A stretch of 64,000 bases of DNA from Paenibacillus ottowii (GTDB lineage Bacteria; Bacillota; Bacilli; Paenibacillales; Paenibacillaceae). Positions 25,855 through 34,241 of the stretch are shown here, piece after piece (positions within the stretch are counted from its first letter, which is position 1; every line of letters starts with the position of its first letter). A program made the position numbers and the translations under genes. Under the pieces are notes generated by a model, which worked only from the letters and a program-made list of their open reading frames with translations, was not told where the DNA came from and made no database searches. Where the stretch lies: contig NZ_VIJZ01000010.1 of NCBI RefSeq assembly GCF_006874425.1, forward strand, positions 142,454 to 206,453, written 5' to 3'.

Positions 25855-27702
25855 ATGGAACGTGAGGCAGACCATTTGAATATAAGAGCTATATTTCATT
25901 CATTCCAATATTGGCCGAAATTAACTAAGTTATTATGGAATACAAAACCTATCTATTTTATTATCATCATCATTGGTTATCTTTTAAAAGGAATACTCCC
26001 GATTGCCAATCTCCTTTCCATACAGTATTTGGTTTCTGAAATAGAGACAAGACCATTATCGCATATGCTTCAAATAAGCATAGTCTACCCTTTAGTTCTT
26101 GTGATGTTTAGTGGTCTGCTCATTTCAAGTTTAATTGAATACTCTGATAAACTATTCCAAATTACTCTAATAAATCAATTGCAAACATTAATAGTACAAC
26201 AAACTTCAACATTTAATCTTTCGGATTTTGAAAACCCGCAAATACATAATCAGCTCAAAAGAGTTCAGAACGACTCGATAGATAGACCTATCCAGATCTA
26301 TAAAGAACTCATTAATTTGTTAAGTTCCATGGTTACACTATGCTCTAGTATTGCCATTTTACTAGCGTTCAGGTGGTGGATTTTACTTATTCTCATTCTT
26401 TCTCCCCTAGCATCCTTTTATTCTTTATTGAGGTTCACACAAATTCAGTATATAGCCCAAAAAAAACGTGCTCCTTTACAACGCAAATCTAGGTATATTA
26501 ATTATTTACTCACTAATGACAAGTCTTTTAAAGAAATTTTATTGTATCAACTTAGTGATTACTTAACGGCGAAATATAAGAGTATTTTTGATATTTTCTA
26601 TAAAGAAGATAAGTATTTAGCCAAAAAACGTATCACTTTATACTTATCATTTCAAGTGATAAGTACATTAGTTATAGCCATTACTTTGATCATGATTATA
26701 CAAATAACATGGAAAGATAAATTACTTGTTGGCAGTGTTTATGCATTAGTTCAAGCAGTATTATTAACTAATCAAAATATTAACACAGTATCTCAAGGAT
26801 TGATTTCATTGTGTGACCATAATCTGTATCTGGATGAATTATTTGCTTTTTTTAACATAAAACATAGACAAGAGAATTCTAGTATGTTGCTAAGAGAATC
26901 AGATATATGTGCTGATTCAACAATAGAATGCATAGAATTTAAAAATGTTTCATTTGCCTACCCAGTTCAAAAAGAATTAGCCCTCAAAGATATAAGTTTT
27001 AAAATGAAGCGTGGTGAACCTCTTGCTCTAGTGGGCAGGAATGGATCAGGGAAAACAACAGTGATAAAACTTTTAACGGGGTTATATGAAGAATTTGAAG
27101 GAGATATTCTAATCAATTCTATCTCGATTCGGAATTACAATAAAGAAATGCTTTACAAGAAAGTAGGTGTTATATTTCAAGATTTTGTCCAATTTGATTT
27201 TTCAGTAAGAGAAAACATAGGTTTTGGCAGTATAGGAGATCTTGAACTTGATACTAGGATATGGGAATTGGCACAACAAACAGGAGTAGATTCGGTAATA
27301 CGAAATTTGCCTAATCAATTAGAGCACCAGCTGGGAAGAAACTTCGAAGGGGGGGTACAGCTTTCAGGAGGGCAGTGGCAAAAAATGGCGATTTCAAGAG
27401 CGCTCTTCAAAGAAGCTGACGTTTATGTACTAGATGAGCCTAGTTCATTTCTTGATCCAGAATCAGAAAAACAAGTATTTCGCCAATTTCAAAATTATGT
27501 TATGGACAGGCTTTGCCTTTACATTTCTCATCGTTATACCTCTGTTTTATATGCAGATAAAATTTTAGTTATGGAAAAGGGGCAGATTGTAGAAGAAGGA
27601 ACCCACCAAGAACTAATTAAAAGTAGAGGGTTTTACTATAATTTATTTTCTGATGAAATTCATACATTCCAGAAAGCACTAGTTACTAATGATACACGTT
27701 AA
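25855..27702 (+). CDS. Full-length ABC exporter (peptide or bacteriocin type)
   Basis: A 615-residue half-transporter with fused domains. Six transmembrane helices fill residues ~30-320 and the ATPase ~355-595 (Walker A GRNGSGKTT, signature LSGGQWQKMA, Walker B ADVYVLDEPSSFLD, switch SHRYTS). It lacks the N-terminal C39 peptidase of bacteriocin exporters that remove leaders, so leader cleavage must be done by another protein. It lies 68 bp after the preceding gene with its own ribosome-binding site (AAAGGGATGG). The very AT-rich codon use matches the cluster. Its start is well placed at 25855. Confidence 0.93.
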   Translation: MEREADHLNIRAIFHSFQYWPKLTKLLWNTKPIYFIIIIIGYLLKGILPIANLLSIQYLVSEIETRPLSHMLQISIVYPLVLVMFSGLLISSLIEYSDKLFQITLINQLQTLIVQQTSTFNLSDFENPQIHNQLKRVQNDSIDRPIQIYKELINLLSSMVTLCSSIAILLAFRWWILLILILSPLASFYSLLRFTQIQYIAQKKRAPLQRKSRYINYLLTNDKSFKEILLYQLSDYLTAKYKSIFDIFYKEDKYLAKKRITLYLSFQVISTLVIAITLIMIIQITWKDKLLVGSVYALVQAVLLTNQNINTVSQGLISLCDHNLYLDELFAFFNIKHRQENSSMLLRESDICADSTIECIEFKNVSFAYPVQKELALKDISFKMKRGEPLALVGRNGSGKTTVIKLLTGLYEEFEGDILINSISIRNYNKEMLYKKVGVIFQDFVQFDFSVRENIGFGSIGDLELDTRIWELAQQTGVDSVIRNLPNQLEHQLGRNFEGGVQLSGGQWQKMAISRALFKEADVYVLDEPSSFLDPESEKQVFRQFQNYVMDRLCLYISHRYTSVLYADKILVMEKGQIVEEGTHQELIKSRGFYYNLFSDEIHTFQKALVTNDTR

Positions 27703-28128
27703 CTGTGTATTGGAACTCCAGAAAATAGTGGGAATCCGAACAGAGGTGTTCTTTTACCTTATGAGAAGTAGACTATAATAAAAAAGCGGAGCTTCCCTTC
27801 CAGAGGCCCTCTTTTGGGCTTCATATTGGACATTTTCTATATGAGTTAGACAATATTGATAGGATAATGTACGAATTTTTTTTGTCTGTAAATCCGGGTC
27901 ATTGTCGCCGTAACTTAAATATTATATTTGTCAGCGAGGAAGGACATAGACAGCGTTATATTGGGAGAGGTTGCTTACATATAATAAATTGATAGACGGT
28001 AAAGGACTGCTTGGCAGTGGAAAAGGAATGAAGGATTTGTGAAAATGATGATAAAATATACAAAAACATACAAAAAAATCCGATATACCTCTAGAATCAC
28101 TTATTAGAAGAGAATTGGAGGTTTTAAG
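27703..28128. other. Intergenic region after the RiPP cluster, no supported gene
   Basis: 426 bp. A 41-codon frame at about 27868 has no ribosome-binding site and is probably chance. GC-rich inverted bits (GCCC/GGGC at 27803-27819) might contribute to termination of the exporter gene but lack a T run. AATTGGAGG at about 28110 is the ribosome-binding site of the next gene. Confidence 0.45.
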
Positions 28129-28911
28129 ATGAGTGTATCTTTTACATCATCTCACCAATCGCCGTTCCGCACCTCAGATAACAACCGACTTGAAATACGG
28201 CATCCACTTTCTGCTCAGGCTGAAAGAAAGAGTATAGGCAAACCGCAAAACAAGATTATTCAACAATTGACAGAGCAGAAGCAAAATTTAGTGGAGAGGC
28301 GTTCAGACTACGTAAGTAATGCCCTCAAGCGTGGTCTTGGTCCAGAAGCTGTAAAGGCTGAAATGGAAGAGATCGATAAGCAGATTCAGCAAATTGATGA
28401 GAACATTCAGAAGCAGTCGCTGGAGGAACAAAAAAAGGCTTTAGGCATGGATGAGGACAGCAAAAAGGAGGCTCAGGAAGGTAAAAAGGAACAATATATA
28501 CCCAAGACAGCAGAGGAGCAAAGGCAAAATCTGATCACCTATACCATGCATGGTATTGTATCTGCACATAACGAGTTGAATAATGCCAAAATAGCTAAAA
28601 TGGCACAAATCACCTTGGGAAGCGAGGCTAAGGGCTGGGAAAGCACTAACCCTGCAAAATCAGCGGCTTTGCATGAGAAGGCAGAAGGACTCGATGGTAA
28701 AATCATGGAAATCGCCGCGAATATCAATGAGCACGTCAGTGAAGCAGTGAATAATGCACCGGTGATTACAGAACAGGATGAGCCAAAGGGTGAGAAGGAA
28801 GCAAATCCAGAGGCTAGCAGAGTGTGGACTGAACGAGAAATCAATGCCTATCAGGATTCGGCTAATAAAGATACGAAGACTGCGGGCACGAAGGTAAATA
28901 TTGCAGTCTGA
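28129..28911 (+). CDS. Uncharacterised coiled-coil protein
   Basis: A 260-residue hydrophilic protein with no signal peptide and no membrane segment. Residues ~40-105 form a strong Gln/Glu/Lys-rich coiled coil (LTEQKQNLVERRSDYVSNALKRG; EEIDKQIQQIDENIQKQ). A second helical region spans ~135-205. The N-terminal 30 residues are Ser/His-rich. Codon use is more like the chromosome than the AT-rich cluster before it. I do not recognise a family. TTGGAGG seven bases before the ATG makes the start good. A strong GC hairpin follows. Confidence 0.7.
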   Translation: MSVSFTSSHQSPFRTSDNNRLEIRHPLSAQAERKSIGKPQNKIIQQLTEQKQNLVERRSDYVSNALKRGLGPEAVKAEMEEIDKQIQQIDENIQKQSLEEQKKALGMDEDSKKEAQEGKKEQYIPKTAEEQRQNLITYTMHGIVSAHNELNNAKIAKMAQITLGSEAKGWESTNPAKSAALHEKAEGLDGKIMEIAANINEHVSEAVNNAPVITEQDEPKGEKEANPEASRVWTEREINAYQDSANKDTKTAGTKVNIAV

Positions 28912-28951
28912 GCTGGTTATTTTGCGCATAGTGCCATAGTACGCACTAATT

Positions 28952-28992
28952 AGGAGGGCCCCTCTACGAGCTATCGTTTTTAGGGGCCCTCC
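28952..28992. other. GC-rich hairpin downstream of the coiled-coil gene
   Basis: GGAGGGCCCCT (28953-28963) pairs perfectly with AGGGGCCCTCC (28982-28992) across an 18-nt loop. There is no T run on either side, so it is not a classical intrinsic terminator, though it may still end or protect transcripts. Confidence 0.55.
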
Positions 28993-29135
28993 GCTCAACG
29001 CAATCTATTATTACTATCAAGCAAAGAAGGTTATTTGTTCAATAGGTCTGTTAAAAAATATTTAGAAAACGTAACCAAATGCTTATCTTTTATCATTAGT
29101 TTCGTAATATATATGTTAAGTATTTAATGATAATG

Positions 29136-29178
29136 TTGACCATGGTAATTACGGTGTGTTATGCTGGAACCGTAATTA
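29136..29178 (+). promoter_or_regulatory. Promoter and operator of the arabinofuranosidase gene
   Basis: TTGACC (29136-29141), an 18-bp spacer and TATGCT (29160-29165). A perfect inverted repeat straddles it: TAATTACGGT (29146-29155), 13 nt, ACCGTAATTA (29169-29178), covering the spacer and start site, which is a typical repressor position. It does not look like the AraR operator I know from Bacillus. Confidence 0.65.
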
Positions 29179-29238
29179 AACGGCTTATTAGCTTAAAGTA
29201 CAACAGATCTTATTTCGCATTCAGAGAGGATGGTTTAG

Positions 29239-30753
29239 GTGGCAGCAGCTGTAAAAGCAAAGATGATTGTAGACAAATCTTTTCGTATTGCTGAAGTCGA
29301 TAAACGCATTTATGGTTCTTTTGTAGAGCATCTCGGACGTGCTGTATATGGTGGTATTTATGAGCCTACTCATTCGACTAGTGATGAAAGCGGTTTCCGA
29401 AATGATGTTAAAGAGCTGGTAAAAGAGCTGGATGTTCCTATTATACGCTATCCGGGCGGTAACTTTGTATCCGGTTACAATTGGGAGGATGGTGTCGGCC
29501 CGGTCGCATCCAGACCTAGACAGTTGGAGCTGGCGTGGAGAACAGTGGAGCCGAATGAAGTAGGAACAAATGAATTTTTTAAATGGGCCAAGGATGTTGG
29601 CTCCGAAGTGATGATGGCGGTGAATCTGGGTACGCGTGGAATTGATGCGGCACGTAATCTGGTGGAATATTGCAACCATCCAGGAGGCTCCTATTGGAGT
29701 GATTTACGTCGTAGTCACGGTGTAGAGCAACCCCATAAGATTAAAACCTGGTGTCTTGGCAATGAGATGGACGGTCCGTGGCAGATTGGTCACAAGACAG
29801 CAGTGGAATATGGTCGTCTGGCTGTAGAATCGGCAAAAGCCATGAGGCTGATTGATCCTGACATTGAGCTTGTATCCTGTGGAAGCTCCAGCTCTACGAT
29901 GCCGACGTTCCCGGAATGGGAGGCAACGACACTGGATCATACGTATGAGGTGGCTGACTATATTTCTCTCCACCAATACTACGGCAACCATGACAATGAT
30001 ACGGCTAATTATCTGGCACGTTCTATGGACATGGATCATTTTATTCAAACCGTCATTTCGACTTGTGATTATATCAAAGCGAAGAAACGCAGCAAGAAAA
30101 AAATAATGCTCAGCTTTGACGAATGGAATGTGTGGTACCACTCCAACGATGCAGACAAAAAAATCGATCCATGGTCTGTGGCGCCACCGCAGCTTGAGGA
30201 TATTTACAACTTTGAAGATGCATTGTTGGTTGGCAGCATGTTGATTACGTTCTTGCGTCACGCAGATCGTGTGAAAATGGCTTGTATGGCTCAACTGGTC
30301 AACGTTATTGCGCCAATCATGACTGAAAATAACGGAAAAGCGTGGAAACAAACAATCTTCTATCCATATCTGCATGCTTCCCGTTATGGTCGTGGGGTAT
30401 CGCTGATGCCTGTAGTGGATTCCGAAAAATACGATTCCAGGGACTTTACGGACATTCCTTATCTGGATAGCGCTGTGGTTTATGATGAAGAGGGAGACGC
30501 TCTGACTATCTTTGCAGTGAACCGCCACTTGTCTGAATCGCTGGAGCTGACGGTAGATGTACGCAGTTTCGAGGGCTACCGTATTGTCGAGCATACCGTA
30601 CTGGAGCATGATGATCTCAAAGCGACCAACAGCCCAGCTGGTGAAAAGGTTACGCCTCATAACGGTGGCAATGCCAAGCTTGAAGACGGAATTGTAAAAG
30701 CTCATTTGGGTAAAGCCTCTTGGAACGTTATCCGTCTTGCTAAGTCTCATTAA
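29239..30753 (+). CDS. abfA: GH51 alpha-L-arabinofuranosidase
   Basis: A 504-residue intracellular GH51 enzyme that releases arabinose from arabino-oligosaccharides. Residues ~10-380 form the (beta/alpha)8 barrel: RYPGGNFVSGYNWEDGVGP, WCLGNEMDGPWQIG (acid/base Glu, near residue 173) and MLSFDEWNVWYH (nucleophile Glu, near residue 294). The C-terminal beta-sandwich includes DSAVVYDEEGDALTIFAVNRH. The length is normal for the family. It starts at GTG 29239, eight bases after GAGAGGA. It is a single gene between an inverted-repeat operator and a strong terminator. It complements the secreted GH43 arabinanase at the left end. Confidence 0.96.
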   Translation: MAAAVKAKMIVDKSFRIAEVDKRIYGSFVEHLGRAVYGGIYEPTHSTSDESGFRNDVKELVKELDVPIIRYPGGNFVSGYNWEDGVGPVASRPRQLELAWRTVEPNEVGTNEFFKWAKDVGSEVMMAVNLGTRGIDAARNLVEYCNHPGGSYWSDLRRSHGVEQPHKIKTWCLGNEMDGPWQIGHKTAVEYGRLAVESAKAMRLIDPDIELVSCGSSSSTMPTFPEWEATTLDHTYEVADYISLHQYYGNHDNDTANYLARSMDMDHFIQTVISTCDYIKAKKRSKKKIMLSFDEWNVWYHSNDADKKIDPWSVAPPQLEDIYNFEDALLVGSMLITFLRHADRVKMACMAQLVNVIAPIMTENNGKAWKQTIFYPYLHASRYGRGVSLMPVVDSEKYDSRDFTDIPYLDSAVVYDEEGDALTIFAVNRHLSESLELTVDVRSFEGYRIVEHTVLEHDDLKATNSPAGEKVTPHNGGNAKLEDGIVKAHLGKASWNVIRLAKSH

Positions 30754-30789
30754 TTCTTTTATATAAAAGGAACGGACTGGGTTATACCT

Positions 30790-30848
30790 AAAAAGCCCGC
30801 ATTCTCTCTTGTAAGGCTACTACAAGAGCAGCAATGCGGGCTTTTGTA
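30790..30848 (+). terminator. Terminator of the arabinofuranosidase gene
   Basis: AAAAGCCCGCATT (from 30791) pairs with AATGCGGGCTTTT (to 30845), with a further inner stem CTCTTGTA/TACAAGAG. The A and T flanks allow use in both directions. Confidence 0.88.
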
Positions 30849-31168
30849 TAAAAATGAGCCATTTGTCCCTCCATCGATATAGTGCTCAAAAGGAAGAGGT
30901 AATTCCAATAAATATTATATTTATTCCTAAATTTAACTAGGCAAAGATGATCCTTAATCACTATGTGTTTGTGCATCGTACATTTTTATGAAGTTATTTA
31001 GACCCAGTGCTAATATTCCTGGGTGAAAAAAGACCCTGTTATACCGTTGTCAATGAATTGATATCTGAAATGAGGGTGTGTAATCCGATTTAAATCCACG
31101 TTATACTTTAAAAGATAGCTATTTTAAATAAAAGATGGCTGTAGCATTTCGAGAAAGGGATGATCTCT
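30849..31168. other. Intergenic region before the HSP90-family gene
   Basis: 320 bp with no supported gene; one minus-strand open frame overlaps the terminator and is not credible. The promoter of the HSP90-family gene should lie here but no clear element was found. No CIRCE-type inverted repeat (TTAGCACTC-N9-GAGTGCTAA) was seen. Confidence 0.45.
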
Positions 31169-33064
31169 ATGAGTCAAACAGACGAATATCGTTTTCAAGT
31201 GAATTTGGGCGGCATGATCGATATTTTGGCCAATCATTTATATAGCAGTCCACGAGTGTTTATACGTGAAATACTACAAAATGCAACAGATGCGATCACA
31301 GCTCGCAAGGAGCTGCGGAGGACTACCGCTGAAAGCAGAGCATTAAAAGAAGACAATGCCCTTGATGATATAGCTTCTGAAAGTAGCGACTATGAAGGCA
31401 AAGTCATCGTCGAGCTATCCGGTTCCGGGGACCAGCAAGTACTGATGATTCAGGATAACGGGATCGGATTGTCGGAAAAAGACATTCACCGATTTCTGTC
31501 GATCATCGGGCAATCTTCCAAGAAGGGAGCTGATTTGCTGACTTCAGAGACTTCATTTATCGGGCGCTTTGGAATTGGCTTGCTGTCTTGCTTTATGGTG
31601 AGCGATGAAATTGTAGTACTGACCCGTTCGGTGAAGGAAGGCATTTCTATGGAATGGAGAGGGAAGCCGGATGGGACGTATACGATTCGTCGATTAGAGA
31701 CTGAGCTGCCTACAGGAACGCAAATTTATTTGCGCTGTAAGCCAGGGAGCGAGTTTTATTATGAGCCAGCGCAGGTGAAAGATTCCCTATTTTATTATGG
31801 AGCCTTGCTTCCTTATCCTGTCCTGCTGTCTGTAGACGGAGAGACCAAACAGGTCAACCTTCCATCGACAAGCTGGATGCAGGACCCGGAACAATTACGG
31901 AGTCGCCGCGGTGAGGTGCTGGATTTAGGCTATCGCCTGATGGGTGAGCGCTTCAGTGATTTTATACCGCTGCGAACGACATCGGGCAGAACCGGCGGGA
32001 TTGCATTCATTTTGCCTCGTAGTGTTAATCTGAACAGCAAGCGGCTGCATCGGGTGTATCTGAAGCATATGCTCGTGTCTGACAAAGCGGAAAATGTATT
32101 GCCAGAATGGGCATTTTTCATTAAAAGCCTGATTTGGACAGATGAGTTGCAACCAACGGCATCACGTGAATATTTTTATGAAAATGAGCAGCTTGATGCG
32201 GTTCGTTCTGAATTGGGGACCTGTATTCGCGAAGAACTGCTACGCATGGCGGAATATGAGCCAGACCGCTTGCAGCACTGGATTCATTTGCACGAGCTGT
32301 CCATGAAGGCGCTCGCGGTCGAGGATGATGAATTTCTGCGGATTATGCATCGCTGGTTTTCCTTCGAAAGTACATTTGGACGGCGCGAGCTGAGTGAACT
32401 GATCCGAGAGGCGGGCGGACGTCCGCTCCATTACACGGCGACCGTGGATGAGTATCGTCAGATTACGCATGTGGCGGCAGCACAATCCATGCTAGTGATC
32501 AATGGCGGATATATCTATGATTCGGAAATTTTAGAAAGGCTGCATTGGGTCGACGCTACCCTGCACACAGAGCGACTTAGCCCTGAAGACGTATCTCTTT
32601 CTTTTACCGGACTGACACAGGAAGAGCATACAAAGTATTACGGTGTGCTGCGTGTGATGGATGCTGCTTTGCAGCCGATGCGTTGCCGCGCTGAGTTAAA
32701 ACGTTTTGAGCCTGCGAGCTTGCCTGTGCTGTATACCATTTCACAGGATGCACTAACCTTGCGCTCTATGGAAAACACCGTTGAAGAGACAACTTCACTT
32801 TTTTCCAATGTGCTTGATAGTCTAAAAGCAGGAGTCCAGCAGAACGCCGGCTACTCAACCTTATATTTTAATTTGAATAACCCGGTAGTGGCGCGGATTT
32901 TTGAGGCTACTGATACACAGATGATTACGGCTGCGACCGAAATGATGTATGTGAATGCGCTTATGATGGGTCACTATCCGATGAACCGCAGTGAGCTAGG
33001 GCTGATGAACCGGAGTGTACTGCATTTTATCAATTGGGGATTAGGAAACGGACAGAACACGTAA
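31169..33064 (+). CDS. HSP90-family ATPase (HtpG-like)
   Basis: A 631-residue protein with the GHKL ATP-binding domain of HSP90. It has REILQNATDAI (catalytic Glu and Mg-binding Asn), DNGIGL (Asp contacting adenine), a lid with Gly-rich GRFGIGLLSCFMV, and GTQIYL. A middle domain (TASREYFYENEQLDAVRSEL) and a C-terminal dimerisation region follow. It is diverged from canonical HtpG: the lid helices contain an Ala/Ser/Asp-rich insert near residues 50-75. ATG 31169 is chosen because GAAAGGG sits nine bases upstream. The next gene, 24 bp downstream, encodes a helical repeat protein, a possible cochaperone or client adaptor. Confidence 0.9.
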   Translation: MSQTDEYRFQVNLGGMIDILANHLYSSPRVFIREILQNATDAITARKELRRTTAESRALKEDNALDDIASESSDYEGKVIVELSGSGDQQVLMIQDNGIGLSEKDIHRFLSIIGQSSKKGADLLTSETSFIGRFGIGLLSCFMVSDEIVVLTRSVKEGISMEWRGKPDGTYTIRRLETELPTGTQIYLRCKPGSEFYYEPAQVKDSLFYYGALLPYPVLLSVDGETKQVNLPSTSWMQDPEQLRSRRGEVLDLGYRLMGERFSDFIPLRTTSGRTGGIAFILPRSVNLNSKRLHRVYLKHMLVSDKAENVLPEWAFFIKSLIWTDELQPTASREYFYENEQLDAVRSELGTCIREELLRMAEYEPDRLQHWIHLHELSMKALAVEDDEFLRIMHRWFSFESTFGRRELSELIREAGGRPLHYTATVDEYRQITHVAAAQSMLVINGGYIYDSEILERLHWVDATLHTERLSPEDVSLSFTGLTQEEHTKYYGVLRVMDAALQPMRCRAELKRFEPASLPVLYTISQDALTLRSMENTVEETTSLFSNVLDSLKAGVQQNAGYSTLYFNLNNPVVARIFEATDTQMITAATEMMYVNALMMGHYPMNRSELGLMNRSVLHFINWGLGNGQNT

Positions 33065-33088
33065 TTGCGTAACTAGAGGAGGATTCAA

Positions 33089-34150
33089 ATGGAAGAGACG
33101 ATATATGAATTGATGGAGCAGGCGCAGGATATGCCCGGGGGGGCAGCAAAGCTGGCGATTCTGGAAGAGGCTGTTCGCTTGGCCGATTCTTCAGGCTTGA
33201 AGGAGCTCGCTTATGAAATTCGGGGAGAGATTGTAGACTGTGCTATTTTTAACGGATATCCATTGAAATCGCTGATTGCTTTTTCATGGCAGCTGGGTCA
33301 ATTTGACCAAAATCCAGAGGAGTACGACCCCGTTGAACTGTTATGGAATTACAAATGGATACTCGGGAAGGTGTGCAGTTTTCCGAATATATCGAAGACT
33401 CAAATCGAGGATCTGGTAGAGGATATGCGCAGACGTTATGCCGAGTACGGGTATAATGAGCGTCCATATTACTATTATAAATTCCGCATCGCGATGGACA
33501 TGGGTGAATTGGATGAAGCACGGCGGTATCTGGATATGTTCCGCGTGATTGAGCCGGACAGTATGAGTGATTGTGAAGCCTGTGAGCAGAGCCAGATGGT
33601 GCGATTCTATTACTTGACCGGAGAAGACGAGCAGGCGCTTGCCGTGGCCAAGCCGATTTTGTCGGGACGGATGAGATGTGCAGAAGTGCCGCATGTGACG
33701 CTCTCACAGGTGCTTTTGCCGCTGTATCGTCAAGGCGAGGTTGATCAAGCGAAGGAGCAGCATCGCAAAGGCTATCGCCTGGTTCGTGATGACCGTGACT
33801 TCCTGAAAACGATAGCAGAGCATATCGAGTATTTGACGGTTGCCAATCCGATTGAAGGAATCGGAGTGGTGGAACGTCATTTGCACATCGCATTGGACTA
33901 TGAGAGCGGATTGGAGCAAATGTATTTTTACGCAGCGATGGTGGGGCTGCTGCAAAAGTTGGATACTTCAAGAAAACTTCGTCTGATTCGGATGCCTGCA
34001 TCTTTTGAATGGGGTAAACAGGAACGTACGTTAGAAGAGATTATTGCGTACTTCAAACCACTGGCAGAGTCTGCGGCAGCTGAATTTGATCGACGGAACG
34101 GAAATGCATTTTATTCGGATTGGATCGGAAAGATCGTTCAAACGGCGTAG
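33089..34150 (+). CDS. Helical TPR-like protein paired with the HSP90-family gene
   Basis: A 353-residue protein made almost entirely of amphipathic helices in helix-turn-helix units resembling tetratricopeptide repeats. Examples are the first 35 residues, ~145-175 (GELDEARRYLDMFRVIEPDS), ~180-205 (YYLTGEDEQALAVAKPIL) and ~220-245 (YRQGEVDQAKEQHRKGYRL). There is no signal peptide or catalytic motif. AGAGGAGG precedes the ATG, and the gene is in one operon with the HSP90-family gene. Eukaryotic HSP90 uses TPR cochaperones, so a functional pair is plausible, but this is inference from adjacency. Confidence 0.8.
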   Translation: MEETIYELMEQAQDMPGGAAKLAILEEAVRLADSSGLKELAYEIRGEIVDCAIFNGYPLKSLIAFSWQLGQFDQNPEEYDPVELLWNYKWILGKVCSFPNISKTQIEDLVEDMRRRYAEYGYNERPYYYYKFRIAMDMGELDEARRYLDMFRVIEPDSMSDCEACEQSQMVRFYYLTGEDEQALAVAKPILSGRMRCAEVPHVTLSQVLLPLYRQGEVDQAKEQHRKGYRLVRDDRDFLKTIAEHIEYLTVANPIEGIGVVERHLHIALDYESGLEQMYFYAAMVGLLQKLDTSRKLRLIRMPASFEWGKQERTLEEIIAYFKPLAESAAAEFDRRNGNAFYSDWIGKIVQTA

Positions 34151-34241
34151 AAGGACAGGCGACTGTGGCGAATATTTTAATACAGCCCAAACAATGAACG
34201 AGTACAATGTTCTTGTTTGAATGGACAGGGGGGATTAGATC

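Noticed and set aside
27868..27993. Possible 41-residue peptide gene after the exporter
   Set aside because: No ribosome-binding site, no Cys pattern like the precursor, and a poly-T run at its beginning; probably chance.
29704..30750. 348-codon minus-strand open frame opposite the arabinofuranosidase gene
   Set aside because: It is the antisense shadow of GH51 catalytic motifs, with His/Ile-rich content typical of mirrored frames and no ribosome-binding site.
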